A DNA stretch of 12,199 nucleotides from NCBI GenBank assembly GCA_016844485.1, contig JAENIZ010000022.1, positions 1 to 12,199 of the forward strand, read 5' to 3'. Of this stretch, positions 1-5,889 are shown in pieces. Position 1 is the first letter of the stretch. Each line of letters opens with the position of its first letter. The position numbers and the translations under genes were made by a program. The notes under the pieces are model-generated. The model was not told the DNA's origin. It saw only the letters and a list, made by a program, of their open reading frames with translations, and did no database searches. This DNA is from Gammaproteobacteria bacterium (lineage in GTDB: Bacteria; Pseudomonadota; Gammaproteobacteria; Eutrophobiales; Eutrophobiaceae).

Positions 1-705
1 GCACGTATGGCGGGTGAGGCCGCAGCACGGGTTGGCGCAGGTCTCGTCAGTCTGGCAACACGCGCAGAGCATGCCGCTGTCATCAGCATGGCCAGACCCG
101 AAATCATGGCGCATGGTGTGGAATCGACAGGTCAGCTGCTACCGCTGCTGGAACGTGCGAATATAGTTGCGATCGGACCGGGGCTGGGACAATCACACTG
201 GGCATTATCACTATTAGCCAAGATACTGGAAAGTGAGTTGCCCATTGTCGTGGATGCAGATGCCCTGAACCTGCTGGCCCAGGAACCGGCGCAAAACAAA
301 CGCTGGATATTAACGCCCCATCCGGGAGAGGCAGCGCGATTGCTTGCTTGTGATACAGCGATGATTCAGACCGATCGCTTTACTGCAGCCCGGAAATTGC
401 AGCAACGCTATGGCGGTGTGATTGTGCTTAAGGGCAGCGGTACCGTGATTGTTGATCAGGACGGTGATGTCGCTGTTTGCAGTGCGGGTAATCCCGGCAT
501 GGCCAGTGGCGGCATGGGGGATGTGCTGACGGGTGTTATTGCCGGGTTTGTCGCACAGGGCTATGGCCTGGGAGATGCAGCACGACTCGGTGTCTGTCTC
601 CATGCCGCGGCAGGTGATGAGGCCGCCAGAGAAGGTGAACGTGGTCTCCTGGCCTCTGATCTGATGCCTTTATTACGCCGGTTGGTGAATCCACCCACAT
701 TATGA
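1..705 (+). CDS. nnrD: ADP-dependent NAD(P)H-hydrate dehydratase (NnrD / C-terminal YjeF domain), 5'-truncated by the window edge
   Basis: This enzyme repairs hydrated NADH and NADPH: it dehydrates the S epimer of NAD(P)HX using ADP, in the cytoplasm. The frame is open from base 1, so the true start lies upstream and 234 residues are visible. Counting from the ATG at 7, typical ribokinase-fold motifs are VVDADALNLL (81-90), TPHPGEAARL (103-112), VLKGSGT (140-146) and GNPGMASGGMGDVLTG (161-176). The last holds the anion-hole glycines and the conserved catalytic Asp172. In E. coli the domain is fused behind an NAD(P)HX epimerase domain (Nnr/YjeF). Whether it is fused here cannot be seen. The ATG at 7 is internal, since family members carry a long stretch before this point. 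The stop codon overlaps the tsaE start (ATGA, 702-705), which implies translational coupling. Confidence 0.93.
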   Translation, partial: ARMAGEAAARVGAGLVSLATRAEHAAVISMARPEIMAHGVESTGQLLPLLERANIVAIGPGLGQSHWALSLLAKILESELPIVVDADALNLLAQEPAQNKRWILTPHPGEAARLLACDTAMIQTDRFTAARKLQQRYGGVIVLKGSGTVIVDQDGDVAVCSAGNPGMASGGMGDVLTGVIAGFVAQGYGLGDAARLGVCLHAAAGDEAAREGERGLLASDLMPLLRRLVNPPTL

Positions 706-1151
706 AGATCGATGTGCCTGATGCCGCGGCCATGGAAAAACTGGGCGGTTGCATTGCCAGGCATTGTCCCGCCGGGGCTAAAGTGTTTCTGCAGGGGGCA
801 CTGGGTGCTGGCAAAACCACCCTGGTCAGAGGGTTTCTGCGAGAATTGGGGTATTGCGGCGTAGTGAAGAGCCCGACCTATACCTTGATTGAACCCTATG
901 AAATCAAAGGAAATATTACCTATCATTTTGATCTCTATCGGCTGAATGTCCCGGAGGAGTTGGAGCTTATCGGCCTGCGCGATTATTTTGATCACGATAG
1001 TATCTGCCTGGTGGAGTGGCCTGAAAAGGCCGGGACACGGCTGGGTGTGCCTGATCTCTTGATCCATATAGAGGATCGGGAAGGACACCGCCAGGTATCT
1101 CTGGATGCGCAGGGCCCGCAGGGTCATGCCATTATCAAAAATCTCGCCTGA
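702..1151 (+). CDS. tsaE: tRNA t6A37 threonylcarbamoyltransferase complex ATPase subunit TsaE (YjeE)
   Basis: TsaE is the P-loop ATPase that works with TsaB and TsaD to transfer threonylcarbamoyl to A37 of ANN-decoding tRNAs. It is a cytoplasmic and usually essential protein. The 149-residue product has the usual family length. A Walker A motif GALGAGKTT lies at residues 32-40, followed by the switch-like VKSPTYTL (55-62). The Walker B-like FDLYRL (76-81) contains Asp77, and the conserved LVEWPEKA (103-110) contains Glu105 and Trp106. All signature positions of the family are intact. The start ATG overlaps the nnrD stop by four bases, the same junction as yjeF-yjeE in E. coli, so the start is well supported. 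No strong ribosome binding site precedes it, which fits translation coupled to nnrD. Confidence 0.97.
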   Translation: MKIDVPDAAAMEKLGGCIARHCPAGAKVFLQGALGAGKTTLVRGFLRELGYCGVVKSPTYTLIEPYEIKGNITYHFDLYRLNVPEELELIGLRDYFDHDSICLVEWPEKAGTRLGVPDLLIHIEDREGHRQVSLDAQGPQGHAIIKNLA

Positions 1152-1314
1152 TTAACCCCGAAAACCCTTTCTTTCAAGCTCCCTCCCGGCAGGGATTTAT
1201 ACTATTATTGAGTTATAAAACAGTAATATAAGTTGATTTTTTAAGAAAAATTTGAAATTATTTAAATAACAGCTAATAAACTAAAGATAAATCCTAAAAA
1301 ATCACCTAACTGCC
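1152..1314 (+). other. AT-rich tsaE-amiB intergenic gap
   Basis: This gap of 163 bases is far more AT-rich than the flanking genes, especially from 1196 to 1300. A weak five-base-pair inverted repeat (TCCCT at 1180-1184, AGGGA at 1191-1195) is followed only by TTTAT, so I do not call it a terminator. TATACT at 1198-1203 and TTGAAA at 1252-1257 look like isolated promoter boxes, but neither has a convincing partner at 16-18 bases. A promoter for amiB somewhere in here is plausible. I cannot place it. Confidence 0.35.
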
Positions 1315-2619
1315 ATGCGCATCTTGTTGGGGTTCCTAGTCCTGTCCTGTCTGGCCTTGCCGGTCATGGCTACCCCTGTGCAGCTGGAAAATATCCGCGT
1401 CTGGGCAGCCCCGGACAATACACGCATCGTGTTCGATGTCTCCGGTCCGGTCACACATAGCCTGGAAGCATTGGCGCATCCCGATCGGGTGGTTGTGGAT
1501 ATACGCAATGCCCGTTTGAACAAGGATCCAGTCCAGCCAGGCGCGGTAGACAAATACTTGCAGGGGATACGCAGTGGCATGATCAATCAGGATGATCTGC
1601 GGGTTGTACTTGATCTCAAACAACATGTTGTAAGCAAGAGTTTCCTGTTGCCACCCAACCAGCAGTATGGGCATCGACTTGTCATCGACCTGTTTGATGA
1701 AGCCAAGAACGAACAGGTCCAGGCGGTTTCCATTAACAGGTCACCGGGTACTTCACGTGATGTAGTTATTGCGATTGACGCAGGACATGGGGGTGATGAC
1801 CCGGGTGCACGCGGGCCCAGCGGGGTTCATGAAAAAGATGTGGTATTGCAGATTTCAAAAGTAATCGCTGACATGATAAATAAAGAACGCGGTATGCGTG
1901 CGGTATTGATCAGGGAAGGTGATTATTTTCTCTCACTGCGCCAGAGAATCAACAAGGCGCGTGAACACAAGGCGGATCTTTTCATCTCGGTCCACGCCGA
2001 TGCATTTAAAGATCCGCGGGTCAGTGGTTCATCGGTCTATATTTTGTCGAATAAGGGCGCCAGCAGTGAGGCGGCACGCATCCTTGCAGAGAGTGAGAAC
2101 GCTTCGGACCTGATCGGTGGTGTCAGTCTGGATATTAACGACGATGTCCTTGCTTCGGTGTTGCTTGATCTTTCACAGACGGCAAGTCTTGAGGCCAGTA
2201 TTGATGTCGCTGACCGTGTCTTCACTGCCTTGAAGAAAATAGGCAAGGTCCATACCCGCAGGGTGCAGTCTGCCGGTTTTGCTGTGCTTAAATCCCCTGA
2301 TATCCCGTCCATACTGATCGAAACCGCCTACATTTCCAATCCCGCAGAAGAGAAAAATCTGCGCAATCGTGATCATCAATACAAACTGGCAGAAGCCATT
2401 CAGAGCGGGTTACGCGGTTATTTCATTGAGCACACGCCGGAAGGGACTACCCTTGCTTTGGCAGAACGTAAGCATGTCATTAGCCGTGGCGATACGTTAT
2501 CCACGATTGCGCAATACTATCGTGTCAGCATGCAGAGCCTGCGTGTGCATAACGGCCTGAAAGGTGATCACATCCGGGTAGGTCAGGTACTGGCCATCCC
2601 TGGCGGAGGTGACGGCTAA
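1315..2619 (+). CDS. amiB: N-acetylmuramoyl-L-alanine amidase with AMIN, Amidase_3 and LysM domains (AmiB/AmiC type)
   Basis: This periplasmic zinc amidase cuts the bond between N-acetylmuramic acid and the stem peptide, splitting septal peptidoglycan during daughter-cell separation. The 434-residue product begins with a Sec signal peptide (MRILLGFLVLSCLALPVMA, likely cut after Ala19). An AMIN domain (about 21-128) follows, which targets the septum or peptidoglycan. The Amidase_3 domain (about 149-370) has zinc ligands His158 (in DAGHGG), Glu173 (in HEKD) and His227 (in SVHADA), and catalytic Glu336 (in LIETAYISNP). The segment at about 246-303 matches the insert that carries the autoinhibitory helix of EnvC/NlpD-activated amidases. 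A C-terminal LysM domain (about 386-429) matches AmiB rather than AmiC of E. coli. The position just before mutL also matches amiB. No clear Shine-Dalgarno precedes the ATG, but the signal peptide fixes this start. Confidence 0.95.
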   Translation: MRILLGFLVLSCLALPVMATPVQLENIRVWAAPDNTRIVFDVSGPVTHSLEALAHPDRVVVDIRNARLNKDPVQPGAVDKYLQGIRSGMINQDDLRVVLDLKQHVVSKSFLLPPNQQYGHRLVIDLFDEAKNEQVQAVSINRSPGTSRDVVIAIDAGHGGDDPGARGPSGVHEKDVVLQISKVIADMINKERGMRAVLIREGDYFLSLRQRINKAREHKADLFISVHADAFKDPRVSGSSVYILSNKGASSEAARILAESENASDLIGGVSLDINDDVLASVLLDLSQTASLEASIDVADRVFTALKKIGKVHTRRVQSAGFAVLKSPDIPSILIETAYISNPAEEKNLRNRDHQYKLAEAIQSGLRGYFIEHTPEGTTLALAERKHVISRGDTLSTIAQYYRVSMQSLRVHNGLKGDHIRVGQVLAIPGGGDG

Positions 2620-2634
2620 CCTTATGTTAAAAAG

Positions 2635-2666
2635 CTCTGAATAAGTCCATCCTGGACTTTTCAGAG
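2635..2666 (+). repeat. Hairpin 1 in the amiB-mutL gap
   Basis: The left arm CTCTGAATAAGTCCA (2635-2649) pairs with the right arm TGGACTTTTCAGAG (2653-2666) across a TCC loop. There is one unpaired base in the left arm, probably T2642. The hairpin starts 15 bases after the amiB stop, so it could protect the 3' end of the amiB transcript. No T-run follows, so it is not a canonical terminator. Confidence 0.75.
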
Positions 2667-2710
2667 TACGGAAAGTGAAAAACACGGTTTTCACTTTCCT
2701 TCATTTTCAG
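2637..2710 (+). repeat. Composite palindromic repeat, copy A (amiB-mutL gap)
   Basis: These 74 bases align along their length with 73 bases at 9273-9345 after hflC. Both begin with CTGAATAA, then carry a matching TTCAG arm, a second hairpin with the core AAAGTGA...ACGGTTTT...ACTTT, and end in TTCAG. The 26-base core (2672-2697) matches the other copy (9307-9332) at 23 positions. The order and spacing of the parts are the same, so I infer common descent rather than chance. It may be a REP-like or MITE-like intergenic element of this genome. Confidence 0.7.
2670..2699 (+). repeat. Hairpin 2 in the amiB-mutL gap
   Basis: A perfect 12-base-pair stem, GGAAAGTGAAAA (2670-2681) with TTTTCACTTTCC (2688-2699), closes a six-base loop ACACGG. 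A diverged copy with loop ATACGG lies after hflC. The pyrimidine-rich stretch that follows (CTTCATTTT) is not a clean U-tract, so termination here is possible but unproven. Confidence 0.8.
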
Positions 2711-2734
2711 TCCCGCTAAGCGGGACTGAAAATG
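2702..2734 (+). repeat. Hairpin 3: 16-base-pair perfect palindrome in the amiB-mutL gap
   Basis: CATTTTCAGTCCCGCT (2702-2717) and its exact complement AGCGGGACTGAAAATG (2719-2734) flank a single central A. It is the longest perfect inverted repeat I see in the window. As RNA it would form a long stable hairpin with a tight loop, and as DNA it could extrude a cruciform. It is followed by GCGGCA, not by T residues. Confidence 0.85.
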
Positions 2735-2757
2735 GCGGCACTTCCCTGTACCGCTGA

Positions 2758-2780
2758 AACCTCTGATTTAATCAGAGGTT
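2758..2780 (+). repeat. Hairpin 4: 11-base-pair perfect palindrome in the amiB-mutL gap
   Basis: AACCTCTGATT (2758-2768) and AATCAGAGGTT (2770-2780) are exact complements around a central T. The CTCTGA and TCAGAG blocks also occur in the arms of hairpin 1 (2635-2640 and 2661-2666), so alternative long-range pairing between the two hairpins is possible in the transcript. Confidence 0.8.
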
Positions 2781-2781
2781 C

Positions 2782-2813
2782 CGGCACGACTATCACCCCG
2801 ACCGGGGCTGCCG
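2782..2813 (+). repeat. Hairpin 5: nested GC-rich inverted repeat just before mutL
   Basis: An outer stem CGGCA (2782-2786) with TGCCG (2809-2813) encloses an inner stem CCCC (2796-2799) with GGGG (2804-2807). It ends 13 bases before the mutL ATG and is followed by TATTATAAAT. It could affect mutL translation or end upstream transcription. The stems are short, so this is the least certain of the five hairpins. Confidence 0.5.
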
Positions 2814-2826
2814 TATTATAAATATC

Positions 2827-4575
2827 ATGTCAGGTGCCGATTCTGTACAGCGCATACACAAACTTCCGGACACATTAGTTAATCAGATCGCGGCTGGTGA
2901 GGTTATCGAACGGCCCGCCTCAGTCGTCAAGGAATTACTGGAGAACAGCCTGGATGCAAATGCCACCAGGATTACCATTGAGATAAAAGGGGGCGGCAGC
3001 CGTCTGATTCGCATCCAGGATAATGGCCACGGCATACACACCGATGATCTTATTCTGGCCATTGATCGTCATACCACCAGCAAGATACATAACCAGTCTG
3101 ATCTGGCACAGATCACCTCCCTGGGGTTCCGCGGTGAGGCATTGTCGAGCATAGCGGCAGTCTCCCGATTTAACCTGTCATCACGCCAGGTGAATGCTGA
3201 ACATGGATGGGCAGTTAAAACTACTTCTAAAAATAAGACACCACAGTTACAACCCATTGCTCACCCCGTGGGGACAACGGTTGAAGTCATGGATCTGTTC
3301 TATAATATCCCGGCACGGCGTAAATTCCTGCGTTCGGAAAAAACTGAATTTATACACATCCAGGAGCTGGTCAAACGAATAGCACTGAGCCGCTTCAATG
3401 TCTCGATAAGCCTGATCCATAATGAACGGCAAATATTCCGTTATGTTGGGACAGAGAATGATCCGGCACAGCGAATGCGTGCAATCTGTGGCGAAGTATT
3501 TGTTGCTCATGCGCTGCCCGTGGATCATCGGGCAGGTGATTTGCGTCTGTGGGGCTGGCTGGGAACACCGGAGATTGCCCGCAGTCAGACCGACCAGCAG
3601 TATTTTTATCTGAATAACCGTATCATCCGCGACAAACAGGTTAATCATGCCATACGGCTGGCCTACCAGGATCTCGTTTATCCGGGCCGGCATGCGGTCT
3701 ACATTTTATATCTTGAGATGGATGCCTACACCACCGATGTGAATGTGCATCCCACCAAACATGAAGTGCGTTTCCGTGAGGCCCGGAATGTTCATGATTT
3801 TATCTATAGCAGTCTTGCCGGTGTTCTTCATTCCGGGGTATCGCTATTAAGCGGGGATCATTCCATCGGTAAAGGTTATTTTCAGTCTGCCGATCAGAAT
3901 TACAAAGATCCGCTTGCGCATGCCGACATAAATGCGATCAATGAAGCACGGGCAAACTACACGAAGTTGCCTGATCAATCTGCCGCAGGACAGATCACTT
4001 CTCCGGAACACGGTAAGGTACTTGCCTTGATAAAAGGCCGTTTCATGATTGCAGAGAGCGTTACAGGAATGATCCTGGTTGATATCTATCGTGCCAGGGC
4101 ACTGATCGCCGGTGTTCGATTGCAGACAGCCTATGAAAATGGCGGGATTCGTTCAAGGCCTGTTCTGGTGCCAATCACGCTTTCCGTTTCCGAACCTGAC
4201 GCCGGATTAATCCTGAAAAATGCACATGTCCTCAAAACACTGGGTCTTGTCATTGAATGCATTACGCCCGATACATTATTAATACGCGAGCTACCTCTAT
4301 TGCTGGTCTATGTGGATGCTGTTGCGCTGGTGATTGATATTATCAATGTCCTCAGGAAGGCAAATGATGTCTGTGAGTCAATTAATGACATTCTTATCAC
4401 GCTGGCGAATCATGCCAGTGACAGTGCTCCACCCTCTCTCACTCTCGCAGAGATGAATACCCTGCTCAGGGAATTGAAAGGTGTAGAACAGAAGATTCCG
4501 GCCAAGACGTTTCAAAGTGTATGGCGGTCATTCGATATGCGGGAACTGAATGATCTGTTTCGGCATGGAAGCTAA
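2827..4575 (+). CDS. mutL: DNA mismatch repair protein MutL, with degenerate endonuclease motifs
   Basis: MutL is the GHKL ATPase that couples mismatch recognition by MutS to strand incision. The N-terminal ATPase domain is intact: KELLENSLDAN (35-45, with Glu36 and Asn40), DNGHGI (65-70), SLGFRGEALSSIA (98-110), GTTVEVMDLFYNIPARRKFL (149-168) and NVHPTKHEVRF (306-316, with Lys311). A short linker (about 340-392) leads to the dimerization domain (about 393-582). That domain resembles the endonuclease-type MutL of Pseudomonas, including LTLAEMNTLLREL (538-550). However, the DxHAxHE motif is replaced by DIYRARALI (419-427), the ACHxAVRA region by ANHASDSA (527-534), and the CNHGRPTW region by IPAKTFQSVW (557-566). 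The clamp-binding QPLLVP is RPVLVP (444-449). The length of 582 is near the usual 600-650. Nicking is therefore inferred to be lost. No Shine-Dalgarno is seen before the ATG, but the family N-terminus (RIHKLP) begins just after it. Confidence 0.97.
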   Translation: MSGADSVQRIHKLPDTLVNQIAAGEVIERPASVVKELLENSLDANATRITIEIKGGGSRLIRIQDNGHGIHTDDLILAIDRHTTSKIHNQSDLAQITSLGFRGEALSSIAAVSRFNLSSRQVNAEHGWAVKTTSKNKTPQLQPIAHPVGTTVEVMDLFYNIPARRKFLRSEKTEFIHIQELVKRIALSRFNVSISLIHNERQIFRYVGTENDPAQRMRAICGEVFVAHALPVDHRAGDLRLWGWLGTPEIARSQTDQQYFYLNNRIIRDKQVNHAIRLAYQDLVYPGRHAVYILYLEMDAYTTDVNVHPTKHEVRFREARNVHDFIYSSLAGVLHSGVSLLSGDHSIGKGYFQSADQNYKDPLAHADINAINEARANYTKLPDQSAAGQITSPEHGKVLALIKGRFMIAESVTGMILVDIYRARALIAGVRLQTAYENGGIRSRPVLVPITLSVSEPDAGLILKNAHVLKTLGLVIECITPDTLLIRELPLLLVYVDAVALVIDIINVLRKANDVCESINDILITLANHASDSAPPSLTLAEMNTLLRELKGVEQKIPAKTFQSVWRSFDMRELNDLFRHGS

Positions 4576-5521
4576 AACAGGATTGCCGGTTATTTTCCTG
4601 ATGGGGCCAACTGCCTCAGGCAAGACAAAACTCGCGGTTGAACTCTGTCAACATTTGCCCCTGGATATTGTCAGCGTGGATTCGGCAATGATCTATCGGG
4701 GTATGGATATTGGCACTGCCAAACCTTCGGCAGAGATGCGGAGAATTGCCCCGCACCGGTTGATCGATATTTGTGATCCCGCCGAGTCCTATTCTGCAGC
4801 CCGGTTTCGCAGCGATGCGCTTACCGAGATTGAAGACATCCATTCCAGTGACAGGATTCCCTTATTGGTAGGGGGTACGGGTCTCTATTTCCGATCACTT
4901 GAAAAGGGCATAACAGACTTACCGTCTGCCAGTGTGGAGGTCAGGGATCGACTTCTGGCCGAAGCAAGGACAAAAAGCTGGAAGGCGCTACACAAGCAAC
5001 TGGCGGAGATCGATCCGATTGCCGCCACCAGGATCCATCCCAATGACACGCAACGTATCCAACGGGCACTCGAGGTCTATGCGCTGACCGGCCGATCCAT
5101 GAGCGAGCATTATGCCCGGGAAACAGCAATGCCATTGTCATATAAGGTGATTAAAATTCTCACCAGTCCGCAGGATCGCAGTTTTATTCATGCACAGGTC
5201 AGGTTGAGATTCCTGGAGATGCTGGAGGCCGGTCTGATCGATGAGGTCAAGGGTTTATATGAGCGTGGTGATCTTACCCCTGAGATGCCTTCCATGCGGC
5301 TGGTCGGTTATCGGCAGGTCTGGCGCTACCTTGGAGGTCTGCTTGACCATGATCGGATGGTGGAAGATGCAATTGTTGCAACGCGCCAACTGGCCAAACG
5401 GCAGTTGACCTGGCTGCGCAAGGAACAGGGTACGCACTGGTTTGATGGTCAGGATAACCGGTTACTTGACAACATACTGAAATTTCTGGGGGGAGATCGA
5501 AATTTATTGCCCGGAATGTAA
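4550..5521 (+). CDS. miaA: tRNA dimethylallyltransferase MiaA
   Basis: MiaA transfers a dimethylallyl group from dimethylallyl diphosphate to N6 of A37 in tRNAs that read UNN codons, the first step toward ms2i6A. The 323-residue product has a P-loop GPTASGKT (19-26), VDSAMIYRGMDIGTAKP (43-59), PHRLIDICDP (68-77), VGGTGLYFR (107-115), RIHPNDTQRIQRALEVY (161-177), VGYRQVWRYL (252-261) and ATRQLAKRQLTWLR (277-290), all typical and intact. It overlaps mutL by 26 bases. An in-frame ATG at 4565 would shorten the product by five residues and the overlap to 11 bases. I kept 4550 because GGGAA (4541-4545) lies just upstream, while 4565 has no purine-rich site. Family N-termini vary, so either is possible. 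The mutL-miaA-hfq order is as in E. coli. Confidence 0.96.
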   Translation: MICFGMEAKTGLPVIFLMGPTASGKTKLAVELCQHLPLDIVSVDSAMIYRGMDIGTAKPSAEMRRIAPHRLIDICDPAESYSAARFRSDALTEIEDIHSSDRIPLLVGGTGLYFRSLEKGITDLPSASVEVRDRLLAEARTKSWKALHKQLAEIDPIAATRIHPNDTQRIQRALEVYALTGRSMSEHYARETAMPLSYKVIKILTSPQDRSFIHAQVRLRFLEMLEAGLIDEVKGLYERGDLTPEMPSMRLVGYRQVWRYLGGLLDHDRMVEDAIVATRQLAKRQLTWLRKEQGTHWFDGQDNRLLDNILKFLGGDRNLLPGM

Positions 5522-5553
5522 TATACTTAAAAGATAATAAAAATTAGAACCCC

Positions 5554-5583
5554 TTGGCAGGTTCACGGACTAATAACTATTAA
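5554..5583 (+). promoter_or_regulatory. Candidate hfq promoter
   Basis: TTGGCA (5554-5559, five of six against the sigma70 -35 box) and TATTAA (5578-5583, four of six against the -10 box) are separated by 18 bases, in the AT-rich gap before hfq. In E. coli hfq is also transcribed from promoters near and within miaA. The match is moderate, and the surrounding AT richness makes chance hits likely. Confidence 0.3.
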
Positions 5584-5610
5584 AATAAATAATAATTAAG
5601 GAGAATCCCG

Positions 5611-5865
5611 ATGAGTAAGGGGCATACATTGCAGGACCCGTTCCTGAATGCGTTACGCAAGGAGAGGGTGCCTGTGTCGATTTATCTCGTAAATGGAATA
5701 AAATTACAGGGACAGGTCGAATCCTTTGATCAATTTGTGGTACTACTTAAAAATTCTGTCAGCCAGCTGGTCTATAAACATGCGATCTCTACCATCGTCC
5801 CTGCCCGGAATATCAAATTACCGAGGGTGGAGGATGACAGCGGAGGAGATGCATCGTCCCAGTGA
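5611..5865 (+). CDS. hfq: RNA chaperone Hfq
   Basis: Hfq is a hexameric Sm-like protein that binds small RNAs and mRNAs and promotes their pairing. The 84-residue product has the Sm1 region (about 20-50, with RVPVSIYLVNGIKLQGQVES) and the Sm2 motif YKHAISTIVP (55-64). The proximal-face residues Gln8, Phe42, Tyr55, Lys56 and His57 are all present. The lateral rim reads RKER (16-19), so arginine-rich RNA contacts are kept with one conservative Lys17 substitution relative to the E. coli RRER. The C-terminal tail after about residue 70 is short and acidic (VEDDSGGD), shorter than in E. coli (102 residues) and close to Pseudomonas Hfq (82). A strong ribosome binding site AAGGAG (5598-5603) sits seven bases before the ATG. 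The next gene, hflX, begins 24 bases after the stop. Confidence 0.99.
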   Translation: MSKGHTLQDPFLNALRKERVPVSIYLVNGIKLQGQVESFDQFVVLLKNSVSQLVYKHAISTIVPARNIKLPRVEDDSGGDASSQ

Positions 5866-5889
5866 TCCTATCGTTATTGGTGTCATCAT

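Noticed and set aside
310..1127. Long open frames on the - strand opposite nnrD and tsaE (for example 561-1127)
   Set aside because: They lie fully antisense to genes with intact family motifs, have no recognisable domains, and reflect codon bias of the real genes. The same holds for the other antisense frames across the window.
2635..2813. CRISPR array in the amiB-mutL gap
   Set aside because: The inverted repeats differ from each other in sequence and length, there are no equal spacers, and no cas genes are present.
5466..5471. Perfect TTGACA near the end of miaA as an hfq promoter
   Set aside because: No -10-like hexamer is found 15-19 bases downstream. The region there is a run of G.
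5547..5564. Inverted repeat GAACC/GGTTC between miaA and hfq as terminator
   Set aside because: The stem is only five pairs with an eight-base loop and no T-run follows. It may be chance.
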